Part shown: positions 39,559 to 48,026 of the stretch, piece after piece
Layout: every line of letters starts with the position of its first letter
How positions within the stretch are numbered: the first letter of the stretch is position 1
Source: CAZPQK01 sp964588695
GTDB lineage: Bacteria; Krumholzibacteriota; Krumholzibacteriia; WVZY01; JAKEHA01
Reading direction: 5' to 3'
NCBI GenBank assembly: GCA_964588695.1
Contig: CAZPQK010000013.1
Coordinates: 1 to 64,000 of the forward strand
DNA: 64,000 nucleotides
Translations under genes and position numbers: made by a program
Notes under the pieces: model-generated
Databases searched by the model: none
Told to the model about the DNA's origin: nothing
Seen by the model: only the letters and a program-made list of their open reading frames with translations

Positions 39559-40128
39559 ATGAATACAACACCAGCCGCCTCTTCGGCCCAATCCAGTTTA
39601 GCTAGTACTTCTGCCATCCGCTTTGCCGCGATGACGGTGATCTTCGCCGCCCTCACGTGGATTGGCGCTAACATTGTTATTCCAATCCAGCCGGTACCCA
39701 TAACGCTCCAGACGTTGTTTGTACTGCTGGCAGGCGCCATTGCGGGACGCTCGGCCGGTATTACCAGCCAGGCGCTGTACGTACTCGCCGGTGGCCTGGG
39801 GCTGCCAATATTTGCCAGCGGGGCTCTCGGCTGGGCCGTGCTTGCAGGCCCGACTGGCGGATACCTGGTGTCGTTCATCGTAGTCCCGTTCCTGGTGGCC
39901 GCGCTGATCAATCGACACTCGTCGCTCTTGTGGCACACGGGCGTATTCACGCTGGCGTCGCTGGTCATCTTCGCCCTGGGGCTCGCGCATCTAACGCTGT
40001 TCCATACGCATAGCCTTGCCACTTCAGTCTCTGTGGGAATGCTTCCGTTCCTTCCGGGCGCCGTGTTTAAGGTGATAGCAGCGGTGTCCGTGTACCGGTC
40101 ATACCAAAAGCTCACCCGCCGCGGCTAG
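39559..40128 (+). CDS. bioY: BioY biotin transporter
   Basis: The 189-residue membrane protein has about six hydrophobic helices. It carries BioY hallmarks: IPIQPVPITLQTLFVLLAG, then SQALYVLAGGLGLPIFASG and GPTGGYLVSF. It is the substrate-binding component of an energy-coupling-factor transporter; the EcfA and EcfT partners are not in the window. BioY can also work alone. No biotin synthesis genes are nearby. The stop is 4 bp before the sigma-54 promoter of the next gene. Confidence 0.92.
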   Translation: MNTTPAASSAQSSLASTSAIRFAAMTVIFAALTWIGANIVIPIQPVPITLQTLFVLLAGAIAGRSAGITSQALYVLAGGLGLPIFASGALGWAVLAGPTGGYLVSFIVVPFLVAALINRHSSLLWHTGVFTLASLVIFALGLAHLTLFHTHSLATSVSVGMLPFLPGAVFKVIAAVSVYRSYQKLTRRG

Positions 40129-40132
40129 CGAC

Positions 40133-40148
40133 TGGCACATTGCTTGCC
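40133..40148 (+). promoter_or_regulatory. Near-consensus sigma-54 promoter of the SH3 lipoprotein gene
   Basis: TGGCACATTGCTTGC matches 10 of 11 core positions. The -12 C is at 40147, so transcription should start near 40159, one base before the ATG at 40160. No Shine-Dalgarno. Confidence 0.8.
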
Positions 40149-40159
40149 CCATCCGGGGC

Positions 40160-40900
40160 ATGGAACAATACCCCCTAAAAACTTGGCAGGTTGCTCTGCT
40201 GGTGGCGCTCACGATGGCCTCAGGCGGCTGCCTGGCTGGAAACAACGCCAACCGCGCTGGCTCCCCCGACGATTCCGCGACCGCGGGATCACTGCGAACC
40301 GAAAATCAAGAACTCTCCGAGACGGTTCGCTCTCAGCGACTCGACATCGCTAAGCTGCAGGCGCAGTTGGAAGCCAGTTCCACCCGCGAAAAGCTGCTGC
40401 AAGACGAGCTCTCGGCAACGCAGTCCGACCTGGCCCGCGTCGAGCGACAGTTTGTCGCATTAGACAACCGCCTGGACGACAACGAAACCAAGGCCTCGGC
40501 CGTGGCTGCAATCGCCGAAGTTGAGCTGCTGGTTGAAAAGTTCCTTCGTGATACTCAGGAAGATTCTACTGTTGTGACTGACGTCGTCGCGCGTCTGAAG
40601 GAATCAGAACGTCAGGTAAGCCGCGGCAACTTTGCTGCCGCGGTGTACTACGCGGACCGCGCGATGAGACTGGTTAACCAGATTGAACGCTCCCAAGCAT
40701 TAGCACAATCGGATCGAACCCTTCGCGTAGTCGCTGTGAACAAGGCCAACGTTCGCAAAGGGCCCGGCGGAAAACACAAGGTCGTAGATCAGTTGGCGTT
40801 TGGAGTCGCCGTTTCAGAGATTGGTCGCAGCGGCGATTGGTGCCACATCCGATCGAACGACGGCAAGTCTGGATGGGTTCACAAGTCCCTGCTCCGCTAA
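40160..40900 (+). CDS. SH3-domain lipoprotein with coiled coil
   Basis: The protein has 246 residues. The signal peptide ends MASGGC (lipidated Cys24), then a Ser/Asp linker, a coiled coil of about 70 residues (TENQELSETVRSQRLDIAKL), a helical region (AIAEVELLVEKFLRD), and a C-terminal bacterial SH3 domain (RVVAVNKANVRKGPGGKHKV ... VSEIGRSGDWCHIRSNDGKSGWVHKSLL). Bacterial SH3 domains usually bind peptidoglycan. The signal peptide requires the ATG at 40160, so the sigma-54 transcript must be essentially leaderless. A role in an envelope-spanning machine controlled with the other sigma-54 genes is plausible. Confidence 0.85.
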   Translation: MEQYPLKTWQVALLVALTMASGGCLAGNNANRAGSPDDSATAGSLRTENQELSETVRSQRLDIAKLQAQLEASSTREKLLQDELSATQSDLARVERQFVALDNRLDDNETKASAVAAIAEVELLVEKFLRDTQEDSTVVTDVVARLKESERQVSRGNFAAAVYYADRAMRLVNQIERSQALAQSDRTLRVVAVNKANVRKGPGGKHKVVDQLAFGVAVSEIGRSGDWCHIRSNDGKSGWVHKSLLR

Positions 40901-40989
40901 GTTCCACCTACCCCAATCCCACACCAACACGTAACGCCGCGCCAGCGATGTGCGCGTACAAGTCTTTGTAAGGTGAGTACGAGAAGTTG

Positions 40990-42690
40990 CTACGCGGCAG
41001 CCGCAAAGTTGATGCGGTTTTTTCCGTCGCGTTTGGATTGGTACAGCGCTTTGTCGGCATCGTTGAAGAACTCGCGGCGATTGCCACCGAACACTGAGAT
41101 CCCAACGCTGACCGTCGCGTTAATGGTGATGTCGGTTTCCGGAACGTTTACGCGCAGCCTTTCAACCGACGCGCGAATTTTCTCGGCCACCGCTTCTACA
41201 CCGTTGTGGTCGGTGTCGGGAAGAAGAATTGCGAACTCCTCTCCGCCGTAACGGGCGACAACATCAACCTCGCGCACGGCGTCGCGCAAAACATTGGCGA
41301 CGGCTTTAAGCAACTCGTCGCCAGCGGCATGACCAAACTGGTCGTTGACTCGTTTGAAGTCATCGAGGTCCACAAGCACCAGTGCAAGATGGCCATCGTA
41401 ACGATCCACCCGAGCAAGTTCGGAGTTGAGAATGCTCCAGAAGTGCCGGTGGTTGTAGAGCCCGGTAAGACCGTCGGTGATCGAAAGTTCTTCCAATCGG
41501 CGGTTCATTTCGGCCAGCTGTTCGTTGCGCGACTGCACTGTTTTGTTGCGATACTCAAGCTCGGCTTTCGACACCGCAATAGTCTTGGCCATTTCGTTGA
41601 ACGTGTTGATAAGGTATCCGATGTCGTCGTCACCGGCTTCCGGAATTTGAACGCCAACCAGGCCTTCGTTGATTCGCTTGGCGCCTTCAGCCAGATGTGA
41701 AATTGGCTTGAGCATGGTGGTCAACAAACGAAATGTCGCCAATATAAACACGACGGCGACAAAAAGCACCGACACCCAAATACGGCGTTGTGCGTCTAAC
41801 ACCGGCGCCATAGCCAGGTCGTAGCGTTCCTCGTAAACCAACCACCAGTCGGTCTCGGGCACCCGCACCATGCTTCCGAACACGGTCTGTCCGCGGTAGT
41901 TGCGTCGCTTTTCGGGAGTTGCGGCACGCTGTTCGTGGGACGGAACCCGAAGTCCCTTTTCTCCAACACGAACCCGACTACCGCTGCCGGGCGGTTGGGT
42001 CAAGAACAGGCCTTGCGAGTCCAGCAGAAACATCTCACCGCTGTAGCTTCCGTTGTTGGCTTCAAAGTTCCTCGCCAACACTGCGACATCGATCCTTGCA
42101 ACCGCCGTCGCCAGTCGTTGACTTCCGTTGTAGACAGGAACATATAGCCATTGATGTGCTTCACGGACGTCCTGATCGAACATGGCGCTGCTCGCACCAC
42201 TTTCATCGCCCAACAGGTTAAAGCAGTCGGATATCGCGCGTGCGGACGGTGCGTCGATCGGGCCGGTCGTTGCTAAAATTTCGCGTTCGGCACTATACAG
42301 CGCCAGCGTTTGAAAGGCAGGAAAGCGACTGCTGACAAGTTTGAGATAAGTCTCGAGGTCGTGCTGGCTCACGCCGTCGCTGGCGTTGAGCGGTTCCGTT
42401 GGCCCCTGTTCGGCAACGACACCTAGGTGTTCGCGAACCACCTGGCTGTTCGCCAGGCGCTCTAGCTCGCGGTATTGGCGATCATACCAAAGCTGAATTT
42501 TTGTACTCGCACCGTTGAGCAAAGTTGGAAACCGCTCGCTGGTGCGCCCGGTTAGAAACTGACGCGTCGCCTGAGTCGTGGTAATCCCAACTACAGCAGA
42601 GGTAACCACAACGCCTAGCAACACCAGGCCGGTAACCCGGGCGACAAAATTTCGACGTAGTTGTGACAGATTGAACTTCATCATGATCAT
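40990..42690 (-). CDS. Membrane diguanylate cyclase: Cache-type sensor, HAMP, GGDEF
   Basis: From the ATG at 42690 the protein has 566 residues. One transmembrane helix (VTGLVLLGVVVTSAVVGI) precedes a periplasmic Cache-like sensor of about 270 residues. A second helix (IWVSVLFVAVVFILATFRLL) leads into a HAMP domain (PISHLAEGAKRINEG), a coiled coil and a GGDEF domain. The catalytic loop is RYGGEEF, and an inhibitory RxxD site (REVD) lies five residues before it. It makes cyclic di-GMP, for which the PilZ protein at 12729 is a candidate receptor. The frame upstream to 42816 translates a terminator hairpin and is not used. Confidence 0.92.
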   Translation of the reverse strand: MIMMKFNLSQLRRNFVARVTGLVLLGVVVTSAVVGITTTQATRQFLTGRTSERFPTLLNGASTKIQLWYDRQYRELERLANSQVVREHLGVVAEQGPTEPLNASDGVSQHDLETYLKLVSSRFPAFQTLALYSAEREILATTGPIDAPSARAISDCFNLLGDESGASSAMFDQDVREAHQWLYVPVYNGSQRLATAVARIDVAVLARNFEANNGSYSGEMFLLDSQGLFLTQPPGSGSRVRVGEKGLRVPSHEQRAATPEKRRNYRGQTVFGSMVRVPETDWWLVYEERYDLAMAPVLDAQRRIWVSVLFVAVVFILATFRLLTTMLKPISHLAEGAKRINEGLVGVQIPEAGDDDIGYLINTFNEMAKTIAVSKAELEYRNKTVQSRNEQLAEMNRRLEELSITDGLTGLYNHRHFWSILNSELARVDRYDGHLALVLVDLDDFKRVNDQFGHAAGDELLKAVANVLRDAVREVDVVARYGGEEFAILLPDTDHNGVEAVAEKIRASVERLRVNVPETDITINATVSVGISVFGGNRREFFNDADKALYQSKRDGKNRINFAAAA

Positions 42691-42781
42691 AGGGAGATCC
42701 GTACGCGTCCGACGATCGGAGATTCTCCGCTGCGGCAATGCAAAAACTGGGGCAAATGATGGAGTTGGGTAGAGATGTGGG

Positions 42782-42816
42782 AAAAAAATGCCGACCGGGA
42801 AACCCCCGGCCGGCAT
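42782..42816 (-). terminator. Intrinsic terminator of sucA
   Basis: On the minus strand ATGCCGGCCGGG pairs with CCCGGTCGGCAT and runs into TTTTTTT. It stands 25 bp after the sucA stop. Confidence 0.85.
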
Positions 42817-42840
42817 TTGCGCAGTCGCTAGTCCGGTCTT

Positions 42841-45348
42841 CTAGACAAACGCCAGGTTAATAAGCGCTTGTTGCTCCAGTACATGAGCCTTGGCGGACCC
42901 AGTCGCGGGGCTGGCCGATTCGTAACGCTTGATGGTGGTAATGTGCCGATCGCCGGCAATCGGCCGCAAGCGCGGCTTGACGAATGTCAGCGGCCCCATG
43001 TTGGCGGGTTCTTCCTGAAGCCAAATGATCTTGCGCGCATCGGGCATCGACTTGAATATGGCCGCTAGTTGCTTCTCTGGAAACGGATACAGTTGTTCGA
43101 TCGTAATAATTGCACGGTCCCAGGCCTCGCGTTTGCGTCGCTCGCTGCGTAGCTCGTGAACAATCTTGCCTGAGCACACGATAATCTTGGATACAGCCGC
43201 TGGGTCGGTAATCTCCAGGTCAGGTACGACCACCTGAAATTCGCCTTCCGACAGCCATTCCGCCGACGAGCATGCGGGCTCGGCACGCAGCATACTCTTG
43301 GGCATAAAAAACACCGCCGGTTTGCGCCACTTGCGCAGCGCGTGACGGCGAAGCGCATGAAAGTACTGCCCCGACGTCGATAGTTGGAAAACCTGAATGT
43401 TATCTTGCGCCGCGAGTTGCAAAAAGCGTTCGATTCGTGCGCTGGAGTGTTCCGGACCCTGCCCTTCGTACCCATGCGGAAGCAGCATGACCAGGCCGGA
43501 AAGCAGTTTCCATTTATCTTCCGCCGCCGACACGTATTGATCGATGATAATCTGTGCCCCGTTGGCGAAGTCACCAAACTGAGCCTCCCATATCACCAGT
43601 CCATCGGGGTACTCGCGGCTAAAGCCGTATTCAAAACCCAACGCGCCCGCCTCGGAAAGCGGCGAATCGGTGACGGTGAACTCGCCCTGGTCTTCGTGCA
43701 AGTGCGAGAGCGGCTCGAAACGTGATCCATTCTTGATGTCAACCAGCGACGCATGGCGATGGTTGAAGGTTCCGCGGCGAACGTCCTGGCCGGTCAGTCT
43801 GATTTTCATGCCCTCGTCAAGCAGCGATGCCAGCGCTAGTGACTCAGCCATCCCCCAGTCGACCGGTCGATCACCGTCGCCCATCTCGCGGCGCTGTTCC
43901 ATCAATCGCTTGATTTTGGGATGGATGGCGAAGTTGTCGGGCCATTGGGTAACCAACTCGGTCAGTTCGGAAACCCGGTCAGGCTCGATAGCCGTTGGAA
44001 CTTCAAAGGATTCTTCGTACAACCCGCCGTAATAGTTACCCCAAAAATCGGGGAGCTTCCAATACGTCGGACGCGTGGAACTACTACGTCCTTGTTGCTG
44101 CTGCTCCGACAGGTCATCCATTTTATCTTTTTTGAGCGTTTCCAGTTCGGCTTCGGTCTTGCCGATCTTTTCTCCGTAGATCTCCCACAGCATGGGATGA
44201 GCCTTGATGTCGCCGTAGAGTTGCGGTTGCGTTGTGGTGGGGTCTTCGATTTCACTATGGCCGTAACGCCGGTATCCAATTAAGTCGACCACAACATCGG
44301 TCCCAAACTCGTACCGAAAGTCCGCAGCAATCTGGCCAGCCCACCACACCGCATCCGGGTCTTCCCCGTTGACATGGATAATTGGCACCGACAAGCGGCG
44401 CGCCGCGTCCGAAGCATAGCGTGTGGAATGCAGGCACTGCGGTTCGGCGGTAAACCCGATAAGGTTGTTGACGATGACTTGAATGGTCCCGCCAACCGTG
44501 TAGTCGTCGACGTCGGCGAAGTTCAAGGTTTCCGAAACAATTCCCTGTCCGGCAAACGCCGCGTCGCCATGCAAAGTCACCGGCAGCATGGCTTCGCGCC
44601 CACCGTCGCCACGGCGCTCCTGCCGCGCGCGGGTACGCCCCATGACTACGGGGTTAACCGCTTCCAGGTGACTGGGGTTGGTTGAAAGGTGAACCTCAAC
44701 CTTGCCGCCAGAATGGGTTGTATAACTGCCCATCGCGCCAAAGTGATATTTCACATCGCCGGCACCGAGCACACTTCGCGGATCAACATCTTCCATGTCG
44801 GTAAACACGCTTGCGCCCGGGATGTTCACGATGTTCTTCATAACGTTGAGTCGGCCACGGTGACTCATCGCCAGATACAGGAACTCAGCGCCGCGACTGG
44901 CAGCGGTTTCGAGAATAGAATCCATCAGCGGCACGATGCCCGCGACACCGTCGCTGGAAAACCGTTTGCTACCGACATAACGCGAGTGCATGAAGCGCTC
45001 AAACAACTCCGAGTCCATCAAACGCGACAACACGTAGTCACGATCGACCTCAGGCATACCGGCTTCCATTGCGTCCCGAATCCACCGCTGCTGGTCGCGA
45101 TCAACCAGGTGCATAAACTCGACGCCGAGCGAGCTGCAATAAACCTCGCGATAGCGCGCAACGTCGTTGGCGTCGCCGGAGGCCATGGCGTCGGTAATGT
45201 CGGGATGTTCGTAAGGCTTAATGCGGTCGAAGGGATCGATGGAGGCCATCAAATAGCCCCAACGCCGAAACGCTTCGGCAACCGGATTGGGAGGAAACTC
45301 GTCAGTACTACTGGTGCGTTCGCTGGACGGCTGCTGAGTTGTACTCAT
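42841..45348 (-). CDS. sucA: 2-oxoglutarate dehydrogenase E1 component
   Basis: The enzyme (835 residues) decarboxylates 2-oxoglutarate with thiamine diphosphate in the TCA cycle. Clear family motifs are MSHRGRLNVM, GDVKYHFG, VEVHLSTNPSHLEAVNPVV, the ThDP-binding LHGDAAFAGQGIV with VNNLIGFT, and the C-terminal MLLPHGYEGQGPEHSSARIERFLQ. It is about 90-100 residues shorter than the E. coli protein, mostly at the N-terminus, and lacks an E2-like extension. The E2 and E3 genes are not adjacent. A promoter, structured leader and terminator precede the gene. Confidence 0.96.
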   Translation of the reverse strand: MSTTQQPSSERTSSTDEFPPNPVAEAFRRWGYLMASIDPFDRIKPYEHPDITDAMASGDANDVARYREVYCSSLGVEFMHLVDRDQQRWIRDAMEAGMPEVDRDYVLSRLMDSELFERFMHSRYVGSKRFSSDGVAGIVPLMDSILETAASRGAEFLYLAMSHRGRLNVMKNIVNIPGASVFTDMEDVDPRSVLGAGDVKYHFGAMGSYTTHSGGKVEVHLSTNPSHLEAVNPVVMGRTRARQERRGDGGREAMLPVTLHGDAAFAGQGIVSETLNFADVDDYTVGGTIQVIVNNLIGFTAEPQCLHSTRYASDAARRLSVPIIHVNGEDPDAVWWAGQIAADFRYEFGTDVVVDLIGYRRYGHSEIEDPTTTQPQLYGDIKAHPMLWEIYGEKIGKTEAELETLKKDKMDDLSEQQQQGRSSSTRPTYWKLPDFWGNYYGGLYEESFEVPTAIEPDRVSELTELVTQWPDNFAIHPKIKRLMEQRREMGDGDRPVDWGMAESLALASLLDEGMKIRLTGQDVRRGTFNHRHASLVDIKNGSRFEPLSHLHEDQGEFTVTDSPLSEAGALGFEYGFSREYPDGLVIWEAQFGDFANGAQIIIDQYVSAAEDKWKLLSGLVMLLPHGYEGQGPEHSSARIERFLQLAAQDNIQVFQLSTSGQYFHALRRHALRKWRKPAVFFMPKSMLRAEPACSSAEWLSEGEFQVVVPDLEITDPAAVSKIIVCSGKIVHELRSERRKREAWDRAIITIEQLYPFPEKQLAAIFKSMPDARKIIWLQEEPANMGPLTFVKPRLRPIAGDRHITTIKRYESASPATGSAKAHVLEQQALINLAFV

Positions 45349-45399
45349 GAGAATTTTTTAAGCTCTCCGAGCGATTTCGGCGAAAAGGACGCCAGCCCT

Positions 45400-45424
45400 A
45401 AAAAATGAGGCTGTCTGGCCTCCG
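45400..45424 (-). terminator. Intrinsic terminator in the sucA leader
   Basis: GAGGC-cagaca-GCCTC followed by ATTTTTT, 52 bp before the sucA start. It would end the upstream aldo/keto reductase transcript or attenuate the sucA transcript. Confidence 0.7.
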
Positions 45425-45525
45425 CTGCGCGGAATCCGGTCAGCCACGGCCGAAGGAAGATGCCTTCGGCAACCCAGGTAAATGGGTCTACCCGCTAAAA
45501 TTTAACACGCGCCACAGGGGGCGTA
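45400..45525 (-). ncRNA. Structured leader RNA before sucA (attenuator, riboswitch or small RNA candidate)
   Basis: From the predicted start near 45525 to the terminator, about 125 nt contain two clear hairpins: ACCCATTTACCTGGGT, and GCCGAAGG-catctt-CCTTCGGC. A GC-rich segment (TGACCGGATTCCGCGCAGCG) then leads to the terminator stem. There is no protein frame. Promoter, folded leader, terminator and then gene is the layout of transcriptional attenuators and riboswitches. I do not recognise a known class. Confidence 0.45.
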
Positions 45526-45531
45526 AACACT

Positions 45532-45561
45532 TCTATAGCAACATATCGTCCGGAATGTCGA
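45532..45561 (-). promoter_or_regulatory. Sigma-70 type promoter for the sucA leader
   Basis: TCGACA, 18 bp, TATAGA with an extended -10 (TTGCTATAGA). It lies 34 bp after the aldo/keto reductase stop. Confidence 0.55.
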
Positions 45562-45594
45562 TTTACCTGAGATTTTTTGGTCTTCTTGCTTGGG

Positions 45595-46566
45595 CTACGG
45601 GCGGTTTTGTAGAATCTCCTCGATTTGAGCCATTACCCCTGCGTCGAGCCGCTCGGCCACCTGGAGCGCTCCCAGGTTCTCTCTCACCTGATCTGCGCGT
45701 GAGGCCCCGGTGATCACCGTGCTCACGTTGGGATTTTTAAGGCACCATGCCAGCCCCAACTGCGCCCGCGAGCATTCCAGCCTGTCCGCCACCGCCGCCA
45801 GCGCCCGAACCTTGGCCAGCTTCGGCGCAGCGTCGTCACCCACCATCAAATCCTTCAACCATTCCAGGCCGTCGAGCGTGGCCCGGGTATCGTCAGGCAG
45901 CCCGTTGTCATACTTGCCGGTTAACAGCCCCGAGGCCAACGGACTCCAGATTGTCGTCCCCATTCCGTATTTTTCGTACAGTGGCGCATACTCGCGCTCG
46001 AAGCGCTCTCGGTGAAGCATGTTGTATTGCGGCTGCTCCATCGCAGGCGCGATCAGGTGCTCGCGGGCAGCAATTTCGTGCGCCTCAATGATCTGTTCCG
46101 CACTCCACTCGCTCGTCCCCCAGTAGAACGCCCATCCCTGGTTAATGACAAAGTTCATCGCGCGAACGGTTTCTTCGATGGGAGTGTTGGGGTCGGGACG
46201 ATGGCAAAAGATTAAATCGACATAGTCCATCTGAAAACGATCAAGCGCCGCTTCGGTGCCTTCGATGATGTGCTTGCGCGAAAGGCCGGTGTCGTTTGGG
46301 CCCTTTCCGCCCCAGAATATTTTTGTCGATATAACCAGGTCGCTGCGTTTCCAACCGGCCCGCCGGATAATATCCCCCATCACGACCTCGGCCTGTCCCC
46401 CGGCATAGGCTTCAGCGTTGTCGAAAAAGTTAACGCCGCCTTGGTACGCCGCTTCCATGCACTCAAATGCGGTGTCGTCGCCAACCTGCTTGCCAAACGT
46501 CACCCACGCGCCAAACGACAGCGCCGAAACGCGTAGTCCTGATTTGCCCAGTTGCCGATACTCCAT
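45595..46566 (-). CDS. Aldo/keto reductase of the potassium-channel beta-subunit type
   Basis: The product (323 residues) has the catalytic tetrad Asp and Tyr in FFDNAEAYAGG, Lys in VISTKIFWGG and His in LIFCHRPDPN. Features of the Kv-beta/YghZ subgroup are FYWGTSEWSAEQIIEAHEIA, WSPLASGLLTGKYDNG and VSTVITGASRADQV. It reduces aldehydes or ketones with NADPH. AAAGG precedes the ATG, 12 nt after the stop of the preceding secreted-protein gene, so they are co-transcribed. Confidence 0.93.
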   Translation of the reverse strand: MEYRQLGKSGLRVSALSFGAWVTFGKQVGDDTAFECMEAAYQGGVNFFDNAEAYAGGQAEVVMGDIIRRAGWKRSDLVISTKIFWGGKGPNDTGLSRKHIIEGTEAALDRFQMDYVDLIFCHRPDPNTPIEETVRAMNFVINQGWAFYWGTSEWSAEQIIEAHEIAAREHLIAPAMEQPQYNMLHRERFEREYAPLYEKYGMGTTIWSPLASGLLTGKYDNGLPDDTRATLDGLEWLKDLMVGDDAAPKLAKVRALAAVADRLECSRAQLGLAWCLKNPNVSTVITGASRADQVRENLGALQVAERLDAGVMAQIEEILQNRP

Positions 46567-46578
46567 GGTTGCCTTTCG

Positions 46579-47892
46579 TTAGAGCGCCATCTTTTCGATG
46601 ACGATGCCGTCGTAAGGGATGCCGAGTCGATCCAACGCCGCAAAGAAATGACCGAGCGATAGTAAGTACTCGTCACTCCTGGTTGCTATGTCTTCGCGAA
46701 TCGTGGGCGTAATGTTGCTATAAAAATAATGCCCCGACACCGCGTTTACCCTAACGATCCGCGGATCAGCGGCGTTCTCAACAAAGAATGCTCCCGCGGT
46801 GACCAGCGGCTCGCCGTGAAAAAGAAACGCGTGGTTGGCGCGAGCGACCTTGCGGCCGGTTTGCTCTTCGATGCGTTGCACTTCTTCGCGCGGAATCTCG
46901 TACCCGACACGAAGCTTGCCCGCGATGTTAACGCCAAAGAAGTACTCGCCGGGACGAAGGGTGCGCATAAGGTCGGCGGTGAGGGTTTTAATCACCCCGA
47001 AGTCGCCGCCGCGTTCGATGAACTCGCGGTATTCTTCTTGGAAGAGTTCGTATTCTTTATTGGGGTAGGCTTTGGGTTCGACCTGGCGTTTGAACCAGTC
47101 GAGCAAGTTGTTTGATGGTGTAAACGAAAGGATGCCGCTGGCAAATCGAGTTTCTATCGCGGCGTGCTGCTTGATGAAGTCTTTGTAGTTTTGATAACCG
47201 TCGATCACATAGTCGGGACGCGGCGGGTAGAGCCAGAATTCTTCGGGCACGTTGGGATCGATCGGTGGCTCGGGTGATTGGCCCAGGTCGACGGCATGGA
47301 GGTAGTCGGAGACGCGACGAGCGTAGTCCCCGAACTCAATGAGGTCTTCCGGAGTTTCGTACCAACTTACCTTGGGCCAAGACTCATGGGCATGCGCGTA
47401 CCACTGCATGAACCGCGTCTGCGCAACAGTCTGAACAAGGATAAGTTCTTCGGTGGCCGAGTTCACCGACGGCTCGCGATTCCAGTGGTTGCGCAGCGTC
47501 ACCCCCCGAAACGCAAATACCTTGTCTCGTAGCTCCGGTAACACGCCCTGAGCCTTGGCAAGAGCCCTGGCTTTTTTCAGTGCTGCCAGCGACGGAGCGA
47601 TGACACGCGGCGAACCAAACATCCAGTGAGCGGGATGCGGTCCATTGAAGGGGTTCGGATAGACGCCTATTTTGTGCGGCGCGACCGGCGCCGTGATCAG
47701 ATATCCCTCCGACTCTGGGAAGACGCCCTCGAGGTATGCCAACAGATCGGGCTGACTCGCTTTCACCCAATTGGTGTAGCGGTCGCCAGTGATGTCTCGT
47801 TTCGCAGGCGGTAGTTCGACGGTAGCGGGTTGGGCCCACGACAGGGACGCGACCATCGACAACAGTAACAGCAACAAGGCGGTTCGCTTCAT
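46579..47892 (-). CDS. Large secreted protein of unknown function
   Basis: The protein has 437 residues and a signal peptide (MKRTALLLLLLSMVASLSWA). It is rich in Tyr, Trp and Phe (TRFMQWYAHAHESWPKVSWY, EEFWLYPPRPDYVIDGYQNY), with a predominantly mixed alpha/beta composition. I see no recognised domain or catalytic motif. It is the first gene of a two-gene unit with the aldo/keto reductase. The promoter at 47899-47927 places transcription start at the ATG and there is no Shine-Dalgarno, so the mRNA is probably leaderless. Confidence 0.75.
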   Translation of the reverse strand: MKRTALLLLLLSMVASLSWAQPATVELPPAKRDITGDRYTNWVKASQPDLLAYLEGVFPESEGYLITAPVAPHKIGVYPNPFNGPHPAHWMFGSPRVIAPSLAALKKARALAKAQGVLPELRDKVFAFRGVTLRNHWNREPSVNSATEELILVQTVAQTRFMQWYAHAHESWPKVSWYETPEDLIEFGDYARRVSDYLHAVDLGQSPEPPIDPNVPEEFWLYPPRPDYVIDGYQNYKDFIKQHAAIETRFASGILSFTPSNNLLDWFKRQVEPKAYPNKEYELFQEEYREFIERGGDFGVIKTLTADLMRTLRPGEYFFGVNIAGKLRVGYEIPREEVQRIEEQTGRKVARANHAFLFHGEPLVTAGAFFVENAADPRIVRVNAVSGHYFYSNITPTIREDIATRSDEYLLSLGHFFAALDRLGIPYDGIVIEKMAL

Positions 47893-47898
47893 CCGGCG

Positions 47899-47927
47899 AT
47901 CATACGAGCCGACCCGGTACGATGCAA
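47899..47927 (-). promoter_or_regulatory. Sigma-70 type promoter giving a leaderless transcript
   Basis: TTGCAT, 17 bp, TATGAT, then exactly 6 nt to the ATG at 47892. Confidence 0.6.
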
Positions 47928-48026
47928 CCCACGAACCCGCTATACCGCAACAACCACGACCATTCGGTTTGCAATCTCAGCAAAGTTGGGTACCTTACAT
48001 CGGTCAGCAGCATTGAAAGGATACCC

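Noticed and set aside
45400..45525. Cobalamin or other known riboswitch upstream of sucA
   Set aside because: Plus-strand pieces such as GGAATCCGGT and CCAGG recall cobalamin riboswitches, but the conserved core order is missing and the orientation is wrong for sucA. Kept only as an unclassified structured leader.
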